The position numbers and the translations under genes are program-made. Below are positions 53,416 to 63,558 of a DNA stretch of 64,000 nt, in pieces. Source of the DNA: an uncultured Bacteroides sp. (GTDB taxonomy: Bacteria > Bacteroidota > Bacteroidia > Bacteroidales > Bacteroidaceae); assembly GCA_900755095.1 (NCBI GenBank), contig CAAEFE010000041.1, forward strand, positions 1-64,000, written 5' to 3'. Each line of letters begins with the position of its first letter. The stretch's first letter is position 1. Under the pieces are notes generated by a model. It was not told where the DNA came from. It worked only from the letters and a program-made list of their open reading frames with translations, and searched no databases.

Positions 53416-55884
53416 ATGAATAAAAAGAGATTAATCGGATATCTGTTGGTAATAGTATCTGTAGGTTGTATTCATGCACAGGAGAAAAAGTTATCTGTAC
53501 CCGAATACAAGCTATGGTATGACTGTCCCGCGCAGGTATGGACCGAGGCATTACCCCTTGGAAATGGTCGTTTGGGGGCCATGGTATATGGAACACCAGG
53601 CACAGAACAAATACAACTAAACGAAGAAACCATTTGGGCGGGACGTCCCAATAATAACGCTAATCCGAATGCACTGGAGTATATTCCCAAAGTGCGTGAA
53701 CTTGTTTTTGCCGGAAAATATCTGGAAGCACAAACTCTCGCTACAGAAAAGGTGATGGCAAAGACAAATTCAGGAATGCCATATCAAAGTTTCGGTGATT
53801 TACGAATCGCTTTTCCCGGACATACACGTTATTCTAACTATTACCGGGAATTAAGTCTGGATTCCGCACGTGCAATCGTACGTTATGAAGTAGACGGAGT
53901 GCAGTATCAACGCGAAACGATTACTTCATTTACCGATCAGGTAGTAATGGTACGACTGACTGCCAATCGCCCCGGCCAAATTACTTTCAATGCACAGCTT
54001 ACCTCCCCTCACCAGGATGTTATGATCGCTTCTGAAGAGGGAAACTGTGTAACACTCTCGGGAGTCTCTTCCTTGCATGAAGGATTGAAAGGAAAAGTAG
54101 AATTTCAAGGCAGATTGACTGCTAAAAATAAAGGTGGAGAAATAGCTTGCGCCGATGGAATACTTTCTGTAGAGAAAGCCGACGAAGCGATCATCTATGT
54201 ATCTATTGCAACTAATTTCAATAACTATCAAGACATCACCGGTAATCAGATAGAACGGGCAAAAAACTATTTGGCAAAGGCAATGGTTCATCCGTTCATT
54301 GAATCGAAGCGGAATCACGTTGATTTCTACCGACAATATCTGACACGTGTTTCTCTTGATTTAGGAGAAGACCAATATGCAAATGTGACAACCGATAAGC
54401 GTGTGGAGAATTTCAAAAACACCAATGACACACATCTGGTTGCTACTTATTTTCAATTCGGACGTTATCTGTTGATCTGTTCTTCCCAACCGGGAGGACA
54501 ACCCGCCAATTTACAAGGAATTTGGAATGATAAATTAGTTCCTTCCTGGGATAGTAAATATACTTGTAATATCAATTTGGAAATGAATTACTGGCCTTCG
54601 GAAGTAACGAATCTAAGTGAACTGAATGAACCGTTATTCCGTCTGATAAAAGAAGTGAGTGACACAGGAAAAGAGACGGCCAAGATTATGTATGGAGCCA
54701 ACGGATGGGTGTTGCATCATAACACGGATATATGGCGTATTACAGGAGCAGTAGACAAAGCTCCTTCGGGTATGTGGCCCAGTGGTGGCGCATGGCTTTG
54801 CCGACATCTTTGGGAGCGTTACCTATACACCGGGGATGTGGAATTTCTGCGTTCCGTCTATCCGATACTGAAAGAGTCCGGACGTTTCTTTGATGAAATA
54901 ATGGTGAAAGAACCCGTACACAACTGGTTGGTAGTCTGCCCCAGTAATTCACCGGAGAATGTACATTCGGGAAGTAATGGAAAAGCCACTACAGCTGCCG
55001 GATGCACCATGGACAACCAATTGGTGTTCGATCTTTGGACAGCAATTATATCTGCCTCTCAAATACTGGATACAGACCGGGAGTTTGCCTCTCATCTGAC
55101 ACAACGTCTCAAAGAAATGGCTCCCATGCAGGTAGGACATTGGGGACAATTACAGGAGTGGATGTTCGACTGGGATGATCCGAAGGATGTGCACCGCCAT
55201 ATTTCTCATTTGTACGGACTTTTCCCCAGCAATCAGATTTCCCCTTACCGTACCCCCGAACTATTCGATGCGGCACGTACTTCTCTGATTCATCGTGGCG
55301 ACCCGTCGACCGGGTGGAGCATGGGATGGAAAGTTTGCCTTTGGGCACGCCTGCTTGATGGCGACCACGCTTACAAACTGATAACTGACCAGTTGACTCT
55401 CGTACGCAACGAAAAGAAAAAAGGAGGCACCTACCCTAATCTGTTCGATGCGCATCCGCCATTTCAAATTGATGGGAACTTTGGTTGTGCCGCAGGTATT
55501 GCAGAGATGTTGATGCAAAGTTACGACAGTTTTATATATTTACTTCCTGCATTGCCTGCCGTTTGGAAAGAAGGTTCTATCAAAGGAATCATTGCCCGTG
55601 GAGGTTTCGAACTTGATTTGAGTTGGAAAAACGGGAAAGTCAGCCGCCTGGTCATAAAATCCCATAAAGGTGGCAACTGCCGCCTGCGCTCGCTTAACCC
55701 GTTGACAGGCAAAGGGCTGAAACGTGCCAAAGGGGCAAACACAAATCCTCTCTACGCTGTTCCTGCCATTCCCGAACCATTAATCAACGAAAAAGCCAAC
55801 CTGAATAAAGTGGTTGTTGCAGATACCTATTTATATGACCTGCCCACCAAAGCAGGACAGGAATATATATTGACCGGAAAATAA
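53416..55884 (+). CDS. GH95-family glycosidase (alpha-L-galactosidase/fucosidase type)
   Basis: 822 residues with signal peptide (LLVIVSVGCIHAQ; a lipobox-like Cys is present). N-terminal GH95 domain (LPLGNGRLGAMVYG, NEETIWAGRPNNN), (alpha/alpha)6 barrel with CNINLEMNYWPSE and IDGNFGCAAGIAEML (catalytic Asp region), and a C-terminal beta domain. GH95 includes alpha-1,2-L-fucosidases and the RG-II alpha-L-galactosidase; position before GH105 and GH140 favours the latter. First gene of a four-gene operon (gaps 13, 20 and 31 bases). The 221-base upstream region shows no full promoter match. Confidence 0.9.
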   Translation: MNKKRLIGYLLVIVSVGCIHAQEKKLSVPEYKLWYDCPAQVWTEALPLGNGRLGAMVYGTPGTEQIQLNEETIWAGRPNNNANPNALEYIPKVRELVFAGKYLEAQTLATEKVMAKTNSGMPYQSFGDLRIAFPGHTRYSNYYRELSLDSARAIVRYEVDGVQYQRETITSFTDQVVMVRLTANRPGQITFNAQLTSPHQDVMIASEEGNCVTLSGVSSLHEGLKGKVEFQGRLTAKNKGGEIACADGILSVEKADEAIIYVSIATNFNNYQDITGNQIERAKNYLAKAMVHPFIESKRNHVDFYRQYLTRVSLDLGEDQYANVTTDKRVENFKNTNDTHLVATYFQFGRYLLICSSQPGGQPANLQGIWNDKLVPSWDSKYTCNINLEMNYWPSEVTNLSELNEPLFRLIKEVSDTGKETAKIMYGANGWVLHHNTDIWRITGAVDKAPSGMWPSGGAWLCRHLWERYLYTGDVEFLRSVYPILKESGRFFDEIMVKEPVHNWLVVCPSNSPENVHSGSNGKATTAAGCTMDNQLVFDLWTAIISASQILDTDREFASHLTQRLKEMAPMQVGHWGQLQEWMFDWDDPKDVHRHISHLYGLFPSNQISPYRTPELFDAARTSLIHRGDPSTGWSMGWKVCLWARLLDGDHAYKLITDQLTLVRNEKKKGGTYPNLFDAHPPFQIDGNFGCAAGIAEMLMQSYDSFIYLLPALPAVWKEGSIKGIIARGGFELDLSWKNGKVSRLVIKSHKGGNCRLRSLNPLTGKGLKRAKGANTNPLYAVPAIPEPLINEKANLNKVVVADTYLYDLPTKAGQEYILTGK

Positions 55885-55897
55885 TAACTCAACCGAT

Positions 55898-57100
55898 ATG
55901 AACAGAAACTTATTAAAACTGATTGTTGCTTGCGGAGCTACTTGTTTTATCGCATGTACGGCACCTCAGAAAGCAGAGACTGAAAAATGGAGTGAACGCA
56001 TGGCACGCTCCGAAATGAAACGTTTCCCCGAACCCTGGATGATTGAAAAAGCTAAAAAACCACGTTGGGGATATACCCACGGATTAGTAGTGAAATCCAT
56101 GTTGGAAGAATGGAAACATACCGGGGACAGTACATATTATGAGTATGCCAAGATTTATGCGGATAGCCTGATAGATGCTGACGGGCATATCAAAACCATG
56201 AAGTATCTTTCATTCAATATTGATAATGTCAACGGCGGAAAGATCCTTTTCGATCTTTATGCACAGACCGGAGACGAACGCTACAAAATAGCTATGGATA
56301 CTTTACGCAAGCAAATGGCGGAGCAACCCCGTACCAGTGAGGGAGGATTTTGGCATAAATTGAGATATCCTCATCAAATGTGGTTGGACGGAATTTTTAT
56401 GGCTTCTCCTTATCTGGTTCAATATGGTGCTACTTTTGATGAACCTGCTTTATTTGACGAAGCAACGAAACAAATTCTTTTGATAAAGAGCAAGACTTAT
56501 GATCCCGCAACAGGGCTTTATTATCACGGATGGGATGAAAGTCACGAACAGAAATGGTCCAATCCTGAAACGGGTTGCTCTCCTAATTTTTGGAGTCGCA
56601 GCATCGGATGGTATGGAGCAGCTATTGTGGATGTACTGGACTTCCTGCCACAGGAAACTGCCGGACGCGACAGCATTATACAGATTCTGCAGGGATTGGC
56701 TAAAGCGATTGTGAAATATCAGGATCCTTCATCCGGAACCTGGTATCAGGTAACCGATCAGGGAGCGCGTGAAGGTAATTATTTGGAATCATCTGCCACT
56801 GCCCTGTTTATCTATACGCTTGCCAAAGCTATTAATAAAGGATATATTGGCAACGAATATATCGAACCGACACAAAAAGCCTTTGACGGAATGGTAAAGA
56901 CATTTACCCGTTTGGAAGAAGATGGCAGTTATACAATCACCAATTGCTGTGCTGTTGCAGGATTGGGTGGAGATTCAAAAAGATACCGTGACGGCTCATT
57001 TGAATATTATATCAGTGAACCGATCATAGAAAATGATCCGAAATCGGTAGGTTCATTTATTCTGGCTGCCATTGAGTATGAGAAAATGACAAAGAAATAA
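55898..57100 (+). CDS. GH105 unsaturated glucuronyl/galacturonyl hydrolase
   Basis: 400 residues; lipoprotein signal (ACGATCFIAC). (alpha/alpha)6 barrel with RWGYTHGLVVKSM near the start, SEGGFWHKLRYPHQMWLDGIFMASP (D near 164, catalytic region), and CSPNFWSRSIGWYGAAIVDVL, all typical of GH105. It would hydrolyse unsaturated uronic acids made by lyases, or act on uronic acid in RG-II as the family is known to do. Second gene of the operon. Confidence 0.9.
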   Translation: MNRNLLKLIVACGATCFIACTAPQKAETEKWSERMARSEMKRFPEPWMIEKAKKPRWGYTHGLVVKSMLEEWKHTGDSTYYEYAKIYADSLIDADGHIKTMKYLSFNIDNVNGGKILFDLYAQTGDERYKIAMDTLRKQMAEQPRTSEGGFWHKLRYPHQMWLDGIFMASPYLVQYGATFDEPALFDEATKQILLIKSKTYDPATGLYYHGWDESHEQKWSNPETGCSPNFWSRSIGWYGAAIVDVLDFLPQETAGRDSIIQILQGLAKAIVKYQDPSSGTWYQVTDQGAREGNYLESSATALFIYTLAKAINKGYIGNEYIEPTQKAFDGMVKTFTRLEEDGSYTITNCCAVAGLGGDSKRYRDGSFEYYISEPIIENDPKSVGSFILAAIEYEKMTKK

Positions 57101-57120
57101 ACTAAAAACGATAAAGTACA

Positions 57121-58587
57121 ATGAGAAAATTCAAAATTCTTCCTCTTTTGTTGCTGCTATTGACAATGGCAACTTCGGTCGCAGCACAGAAGAAAACACA
57201 AAAGACGTATATCCCCTGGAACAATGGCAAGCTCGTAGTTTCCGAAGAGGGACGTTATCTGAAACACGAAAACGGCACTCCTTTCTTTTGGTTGGGAGAA
57301 ACCGGTTGGCTATTGCCCGAACGCTTGAACCGGGATGAAGCCGAATATTACCTGGAACAATGTAAACGTCGCGGATATAACGTGATTCAGGTTCAAACGT
57401 TGAACAATGTTCCGTCTATGAATATCTACGGACAATATTCGATGATTGACGGATACAACTTCAAAAACATCAATCAAAAAGGCGTATACGGTTATTGGGA
57501 TCACATGGATTACATCATCCGTACAGCAGCAAAGAAGGGACAATATATCGGCATGGTCTGTATTTGGGGAAGCCCGGTAAATCGGGGCGAAATGACTGTA
57601 GAACAGGCAAAAGCATACGGCAAGTTTTTAGCGGAGCGTTATAAGGACGAACCCAATATTATCTGGTTTATCGGTGGGGATATTCGCGGAGACGTGAAAA
57701 CAGCCGAATGGGAAGCATTAGCAACCTCTATCAAGGCTATCGACAAAAATCACCTGATGACATTCCATCCACGCGGAAGGACAACCTCCGCAACTTGGTT
57801 CAATAATGCTCCCTGGTTGGATTTCAACATGTTCCAAAGCGGACACCGCCGCTACGGACAACGTTTCGGAGATGGTGACTATCCTATCGAAGAAAATACG
57901 GAAGAAGATAACTGGCGTTTTGTAGAACGCAGCATGGCCATGGAACCCATGAAACCTGTGATTGACGGCGAACCGATCTATGAAGAAATTCCTCATGGCC
58001 TGCACGATGAGAATGAACTGTTGTGGAAGGATTATGACGTACGCCGTTATGCTTACTGGTCTGTATTTGCCGGAGCTTTCGGACATACTTACGGCCATAA
58101 CTCAATCATGCAATTTATCAAACCGGGTGTAGGTGGTGCTTACGGTGCAAAAAAGCCCTGGTATGATGCTTTGAATGATCCGGGCTACAATCAGATGAAG
58201 TATCTGAAAAACCTGATGCTGACTTTCCCGTTCTTCGAACGCATACCCGATCAGTCTATCATTGCAGGACAGAATGGAGAACGTTACGACCGCGCTATCG
58301 CTACACGTGGTAATGATTATCTGATGGTATACAACTATACCGGACGTCCGATGGAAGTTGATTTCAGCAAGATTAGCGGTGCGAAAAAGAATGCCTGGTG
58401 GTACACTACGAAAGATGGTAAATTGGAATACATCGGAGAATTTGATAATGGTGTGCATAAATTCCAGCACGATAGCGGTTATTGCAGCGGGAACGACCAT
58501 ATCCTGATTGTAGTGGACAGTAGTAAGAACTATATAGGGAAAGACTGGACAGAGTTACCGGACGCACAACAAAAATGGAATAAATAA
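57121..58587 (+). CDS. GH140 apiosidase (DUF4038 plus C-terminal beta domain)
   Basis: 488 residues; signal peptide (LLLLLTMATSVAA). TIM-barrel DUF4038 domain (~30-370): GTPFFWLGETGWLL, GMVCIWGSPVNRGEMT, ERYKDEPNIIWFIGGDIRGD (catalytic Asp region), VIDGEPIYEEIPHG (Glu region). The C-terminal ~95 residues are a beta domain often called collagen-binding-like (NDYLMVYNYTGRPMEVDF...GNDHILIV). GH140 was founded on the B. thetaiotaomicron enzyme that releases RG-II side chains at apiose; this is the strongest single indicator that the locus targets RG-II. Confidence 0.9.
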   Translation: MRKFKILPLLLLLLTMATSVAAQKKTQKTYIPWNNGKLVVSEEGRYLKHENGTPFFWLGETGWLLPERLNRDEAEYYLEQCKRRGYNVIQVQTLNNVPSMNIYGQYSMIDGYNFKNINQKGVYGYWDHMDYIIRTAAKKGQYIGMVCIWGSPVNRGEMTVEQAKAYGKFLAERYKDEPNIIWFIGGDIRGDVKTAEWEALATSIKAIDKNHLMTFHPRGRTTSATWFNNAPWLDFNMFQSGHRRYGQRFGDGDYPIEENTEEDNWRFVERSMAMEPMKPVIDGEPIYEEIPHGLHDENELLWKDYDVRRYAYWSVFAGAFGHTYGHNSIMQFIKPGVGGAYGAKKPWYDALNDPGYNQMKYLKNLMLTFPFFERIPDQSIIAGQNGERYDRAIATRGNDYLMVYNYTGRPMEVDFSKISGAKKNAWWYTTKDGKLEYIGEFDNGVHKFQHDSGYCSGNDHILIVVDSSKNYIGKDWTELPDAQQKWNK

Positions 58588-58618
58588 TCTTATATAAACG
58601 AATGATGAAAACATACTT

Positions 58619-61600
58619 ATGAATAAAAGGATAGTATCATTCTTCTTTCTTCTGCTCTTTACCGGGGCCATATACGCAGCCATAGATATCACTGATCTGC
58701 GAACGGAACTGCTGAAAAGTCCGGAAGGTATCGACGTGCGCCAGCCCCGATTGAGTTGGCGCATCGAATCGGATGAACAGAATGTGATACAGACTGCGTA
58801 TCACATTCTTGTCGCATCTTCCCCGGAGCTATTGGAACAAGGAAAAGGAGATATATGGGATTCAGGAAAGATTGAATCTGACGCTTCCCAATGGATCACT
58901 TATCAGGGAAAAACATTAAAACGTAATGCTTCCTACTATTGGAAAGTGAAAATCGACACCAACAAAGGTGCAACGAATTGGAGTGCTCCGGCTTTTTGGA
59001 CCACAGGACTATTTAATGAAGCGGACTGGCAAGGACAATGGATCGGCTTGGATCGGGCCGCTCCCGGAGACAGCGAAACACAATGGAGCCGTTTGGCAGC
59101 CCGTTATCTTCGAAAAGAGTTTGCGTTAAAGAAAGGCGTGAAACGTGCCACAGTACATATCGCCGGAATGGGATTATATGAGCTGTTTATCAACGGGCAA
59201 CGCATCGGCAATCAAGTACTGGCACCTGCTCCTACCGACTACCGGAAAACGATTCTGTACAACACATACGATGTGACTTCACTGCTTCAGGCAGAAAATG
59301 CTATGGGAGTAACTCTCGGAAATGGCCGCTTCTATACGATGCGTCAGAACTATAAACCGTATAAGATACCGACTTTCGGTTATCCTAAGCTTCGGTTGAA
59401 TCTGATTGTTGAATATGCAGACGGCAGCAAAGAAACAATTGCTACAAACACTTCATGGAAATTAACTACTGAAGGTCCTATCCGTAGCAACAATGAATAT
59501 GACGGCGAAGAATACGATGCCCGTAAAGAGTTAGGAGACTGGACTCAAACCGGATATGATGACAAGGGCTGGATGCAGGCCCAACGCGTCAGTATTCCTT
59601 CGGGAACATTGCGTGCACAAATGATGCCGGGCATGAAAGTCACAGAAACCTTGAAACCCGTTTCTATTAAAAAGCTCGGTAGCAAATATATTCTGGATAT
59701 CGGTCAGAATATGGCGGGATGGGTACGTTTCCGGATAAAAGGGCAAGCCGGTGACAGCATCCGTCTCCGTTTTGCAGAAAGCCTGCAAGATAATGGTGAA
59801 CTTTATACAAGAAACTTCAGGGATGCCCGTTCTACAGATGTATATGTTGCCAACGGACGCGAAACAAAAGATGCTACCTGGGCGCCTCGCTTTATTTATC
59901 ATGGATTCCGTTATGTAGAAGTCAGCGGTTATCCGGACGCCAAAGCAGAAGATTTCGTTGCCGAAGTAGTAGAAGATGAAATGGAACATACCGGTACTTT
60001 CAACTGTTCCGATGAAACTCTGAATAAGATTGTCCGTAATGCATTTTGGGGAATCCGGAGCAACTATAAAGGGATGCCGGTTGACTGTCCGCAACGGAAT
60101 GAACGCCAACCCTGGTTGGGTGACCGTACCATGGGTTGTTGGGGAGAAAGTATGCTTTTCGATAATTACGCCATGTATACCAAATGGGCGCGTGACATTC
60201 GCGAAGCGCAACGGGAAGACGGTTGTATTCCTGATGTAGCCCCGGCATACTGGAACTACTACTCGGACAATGTGACTTGGCCTGCCGCCTTACCGATGGC
60301 CTGCGATATGCTTTTCACGAACTTTGGAGATAAACGTTCGATCGAAGAGAATTATCCGGCTATCAAGAAGTGGGTATCTCATATCCGTGAATACTACATG
60401 ACAGAGGATTTTATCATCACCAAAGATAAATATGGTGACTGGTGTGTTCCACCCGAATCACTGGAGTTAATTCATAGTAAGGACCCCTCCCGCAAGACCG
60501 ACGGTGCCTTGATCGCCACCGCTTATTATCTGAAGGTATTACAACTGATGCACCGCTTTGCAAGCCTGCAAGGGCTGAAAGCTGACGCAGAAGAATGGGA
60601 AGATTTGGAACATCGTATGAAAGATGCATTCAATGCCCGTTTTCTGCACATAAAAGAAGGTACTTCTCCCGTACCGGGACATACTTTATATCCCGACAGC
60701 ATTTTCTATGGCAACAACACAGTTACTGCCAATATCCTGCCACTTGCTTTTGGACTGGTACCTAAGAACTACATCCATGAGGTAGCTAAAAATGCCGTCA
60801 CTTCTATTATCACCACCAACAAGGGACATATAAGTACCGGAGTAATCGGTGTGCAATGGCTATTGCGCGAATTGAGCCGTCGTGGCCATGCCGATGTAGC
60901 CTACCTGTTGGCTACCAATAAAACATATCCATCTTGGGGATATATGGTTGAAAAAGGTGCTACCACTATTTGGGAGTTATGGAACGGTGATACGGCCAAT
61001 CCTGAAATGAACAGCGGTAATCACGTGATGCTTTTAGGCGATTTATTACCCTGGTGTTTCAATAATTTGGCAGGTATTCGTGCAGACCGCTGGAAGTCCG
61101 GTTACAAACATATCGTTTTCCAACCGGCTTTTGAAATCCAGGAATTGAGCAATGTGGATGCCTCATACATGAGTATCTACGGGAAAATAATCAGCCGGTG
61201 GACAAAGACTCCTACTCATCTGGAATGGGACATCGAGCTTCCTGCCAACACAACAGGTGAAGTGCACCTACCGGATGGACGGAAGGAAAAGATCGGATCG
61301 GGAAAATATCACTTCAGTGTAGACATACCCACCCGGAATACAGCTATTCTAAGTGATGAATTCCTATACAAAAAAGCTTCTTTCCCCGAATGTCACGGAG
61401 CTACGATTGTAGAACTGAAGAACGGCGATCTCGTAGCCTCTTTCTTCGGAGGAACCAAAGAGCGCAATCCGGATTGTTGCATTTGGGTATGTCGTAAGCC
61501 TAAAGACTCAAAAGAATGGACCGCCCCCCAACTTGCCGCTGACGGTGTGTTCTCGCTCAAAGATTCACAAGCTGCATTGGCTGGAATCGATTCAACTTGT

Positions 61601-62479
61601 ACACCTGTGAAAAATGAAAAAGGAAAACTTATTGCCCGCAGAAAAGCTTGTTGGAATCCGGTTCTTTTCCAGATTCCCGGAGGTGACTTGATTTTATTCT
61701 ATAAAATAGGTCTGAAAGTGAGTGACTGGACAGGATGGTTAGTTCGTTCACGCGATGGAGGAAAGACCTGGAGCAAACGCGAACCGCTTCCAGAAGGTTT
61801 TCTTGGACCTATTAAGAATAAGCCGGAATATATCAATGGGCGTATCATCTGCCCTTCCAGTACGGAAGGAAGTAACGGATGGAGAGTTCATTTCGAGATT
61901 TCCGATGATAAAGGCAAGACCTGGAAGATGGTCGGACCACTGGATGCCGAGTTATCCGTCCCCACCCAAAACCGCAAAAAGGGGGATATGAATGTGGATG
62001 ACCAGGAAGGCGGAGAAGCTATCAAAGGAGAAGGAGCCAAACCTGTTTATGCAATACAACCCAGTATTTTGAAGCATAAGGATGGAAGATTACAGATACT
62101 CTGCCGCACACGTAACGCACAGGTAGCAACTGCGTGGAGCAGCGATAATGGTGATACGTGGAGTAAAGTAACGCTACTGGATGTTCCGAATAATAATTCC
62201 GGAACGGATGCTGTGACAATGAAAGACGGTAGACATATACTTATCTACAATAATTTCTCTACATTGCCCGGAACTCCGAAAGGTCCGCGTACTCCGCTCT
62301 GTGTGGCCGTTTCAGAAGATGGTATCAATTGGCAGCCTGTTCTTACATTAGAAGATAGTCCGATTAGCCAATACTCTTACCCTAGCATTATTCAAGGGAA
62401 AGACGGGAAACTGCATGCCATTTACACTTGGCGCCGTCAACGAATTAAATATGCAGAGATAGATCCGACGAAGTTTTAA
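58619..62479 (+). CDS. GH78 alpha-L-rhamnosidase fused to a sialidase-like beta-propeller
   Basis: 1286 residues; signal peptide (IVSFFFLLLFTGAIYAA). Residues ~25-910 are a full GH78 enzyme: N-terminal Ig-like and jelly-roll domains, catalytic motif DCPQRNERQPWLGDRT (~488-503) and WELWNGDT, and a C-terminal beta domain ending near 905. Residues ~915-1286 are a BNR/Asp-box sialidase-like domain with Asp-boxes SRDGGKTWS, SDDKGKTWK and SSDNGDTWS plus SEDGINWQ; the order fits exo-alpha-sialidase-like GH33/BNR_2 proteins. Both halves are of full size, so this is a true fusion or a two-enzyme chain. Last gene of the RG-II operon, ending in a terminator at 62501-62538. Confidence 0.88.
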   Translation: MNKRIVSFFFLLLFTGAIYAAIDITDLRTELLKSPEGIDVRQPRLSWRIESDEQNVIQTAYHILVASSPELLEQGKGDIWDSGKIESDASQWITYQGKTLKRNASYYWKVKIDTNKGATNWSAPAFWTTGLFNEADWQGQWIGLDRAAPGDSETQWSRLAARYLRKEFALKKGVKRATVHIAGMGLYELFINGQRIGNQVLAPAPTDYRKTILYNTYDVTSLLQAENAMGVTLGNGRFYTMRQNYKPYKIPTFGYPKLRLNLIVEYADGSKETIATNTSWKLTTEGPIRSNNEYDGEEYDARKELGDWTQTGYDDKGWMQAQRVSIPSGTLRAQMMPGMKVTETLKPVSIKKLGSKYILDIGQNMAGWVRFRIKGQAGDSIRLRFAESLQDNGELYTRNFRDARSTDVYVANGRETKDATWAPRFIYHGFRYVEVSGYPDAKAEDFVAEVVEDEMEHTGTFNCSDETLNKIVRNAFWGIRSNYKGMPVDCPQRNERQPWLGDRTMGCWGESMLFDNYAMYTKWARDIREAQREDGCIPDVAPAYWNYYSDNVTWPAALPMACDMLFTNFGDKRSIEENYPAIKKWVSHIREYYMTEDFIITKDKYGDWCVPPESLELIHSKDPSRKTDGALIATAYYLKVLQLMHRFASLQGLKADAEEWEDLEHRMKDAFNARFLHIKEGTSPVPGHTLYPDSIFYGNNTVTANILPLAFGLVPKNYIHEVAKNAVTSIITTNKGHISTGVIGVQWLLRELSRRGHADVAYLLATNKTYPSWGYMVEKGATTIWELWNGDTANPEMNSGNHVMLLGDLLPWCFNNLAGIRADRWKSGYKHIVFQPAFEIQELSNVDASYMSIYGKIISRWTKTPTHLEWDIELPANTTGEVHLPDGRKEKIGSGKYHFSVDIPTRNTAILSDEFLYKKASFPECHGATIVELKNGDLVASFFGGTKERNPDCCIWVCRKPKDSKEWTAPQLAADGVFSLKDSQAALAGIDSTCTPVKNEKGKLIARRKACWNPVLFQIPGGDLILFYKIGLKVSDWTGWLVRSRDGGKTWSKREPLPEGFLGPIKNKPEYINGRIICPSSTEGSNGWRVHFEISDDKGKTWKMVGPLDAELSVPTQNRKKGDMNVDDQEGGEAIKGEGAKPVYAIQPSILKHKDGRLQILCRTRNAQVATAWSSDNGDTWSKVTLLDVPNNNSGTDAVTMKDGRHILIYNNFSTLPGTPKGPRTPLCVAVSEDGINWQPVLTLEDSPISQYSYPSIIQGKDGKLHAIYTWRRQRIKYAEIDPTKF

Positions 62480-62500
62480 ATTGAATCGTCTTCTAAATAA

Positions 62501-62538
62501 AATCGACCGCTCCTTTGTCCGCAAAAGAGCGGTCGATT
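62501..62538. terminator. Terminator of the RG-II operon
   Basis: AATCGACCGCTC (62501-62512) pairs with GAGCGGTCGATT (62527-62538), followed by CTTTGTATTT. Twenty-two bases after the GH78 stop codon. Confidence 0.85.
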
Positions 62539-62591
62539 CTTTGTATTTATCCATTTTATATTTTACATTTGCCAATAAATAAAAAAGAACG

Positions 62592-63479
62592 ATGGCAGAT
62601 AATTATATAGAAAGACAACAGGAACAATATGAGGCCAGAAAGGCTGCTTGGAAACAAGCACAGAAATATGGTAAGAAGAAATCTACAACAGTTCATCCGG
62701 CAGAATCGGCTTCGTGTACTCCAATGACCTCAAAATCATCCCCCTCCAAAAGAAGAGTATTTATAACAGGAGGAGCGGAAGGTATAGGCAAGGCAATAGT
62801 AGAAGCTTTTTGCCTGTCCGGCGATCAAGTCGCTTTTTGTGATATAAATGAAATAGCGGGACAAGAGACTGCAAAAGCAACCGGATCTATATTCCATAAA
62901 GTCGATGTCAGCGATAAGGATGCGCTTGAAAGTTGCATGCAACGTATTCTTTCCGAATGGAATGATATTGATATTATTATCAACAACGTCGGTATTAGTC
63001 AATTTTCGTCTATCACCGAAACGAGCGTAGAGGATTTCGACAAAATTCTTTCTATCAACCTACGCCCTGTATTTATCACCTCCCGCCTGCTTGCCATACA
63101 TCGTAAAGAGCAGTCCTCTCCTAACCCATACGGCCGGATTATCAATATCTGCTCCACACGTTACCTGATGAGTGAATCGGGAAGTGAAGGTTACGCAGCT
63201 TCGAAAGGCGGTATCTATTCTTTAACTCATGCACTGGCTTTATCGTTATCTGAATGGAATATCACCGTCAACTCTATTGCTCCGGGATGGATACAAACTC
63301 ATGATTATGACCAACTCCGGCCGGAAGATCATTCACAACATCCTTCGCGACGGGTAGGCAAACCGGAAGATATTGCCCGTATGTGTCTGTTTCTCTGCGA
63401 GGAAAACAATGATTTCATCAATGGAGAAAACATCACGATTGATGGGGGAATGACGAAAAAGATGATTTATATTGAATAA
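62592..63479 (+). CDS. Short-chain dehydrogenase/reductase with charged N-terminal extension
   Basis: 295 residues. A 50-residue charged, non-conserved-looking N-terminus (MADNYIERQQEQYEARKAAWKQ) precedes a normal SDR domain: RVFITGGAEGIGKAI (NAD(P)-binding glycine motif), NNVG, catalytic Ser in ICSTR, Tyr-x3-Lys in GYAASKGG, and the SDR end NFINGENITIDGG-like (DFINGENITIDGG). The substrate is not predictable. It sits between two terminators, so it is a single-gene unit. Confidence 0.88.
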   Translation: MADNYIERQQEQYEARKAAWKQAQKYGKKKSTTVHPAESASCTPMTSKSSPSKRRVFITGGAEGIGKAIVEAFCLSGDQVAFCDINEIAGQETAKATGSIFHKVDVSDKDALESCMQRILSEWNDIDIIINNVGISQFSSITETSVEDFDKILSINLRPVFITSRLLAIHRKEQSSPNPYGRIINICSTRYLMSESGSEGYAASKGGIYSLTHALALSLSEWNITVNSIAPGWIQTHDYDQLRPEDHSQHPSRRVGKPEDIARMCLFLCEENNDFINGENITIDGGMTKKMIYIE

Positions 63480-63498
63480 AAATCTATCACTTTAATGA

Positions 63499-63551
63499 AT
63501 ACTATCGTATTTGTTAAAGTCTTTTGGGCACGATAACAAATACGATAGTAT
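63499..63551. terminator. Bidirectional terminator between convergent genes
   Basis: A perfect 18-bp stem: ATACTATCGTATTTGTTA (63499-63516) with TAACAAATACGATAGTAT (63534-63551), loop of 17. It lies between the plus-strand SDR gene and the minus-strand patatin gene. Confidence 0.85.
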
Positions 63552-63558
63552 CCACTAT

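Noticed and set aside
59531..60211. 226-codon minus-strand ORF
   Set aside because: Antisense to the catalytic part of the GH78-sialidase gene; composition looks like a shadow frame.
60000..62479. Calling the C-terminal domain a proven sialidase
   Set aside because: Asp-boxes are structural. I could not verify the arginine triad and catalytic Asp/Tyr, so only sialidase-like is claimed.
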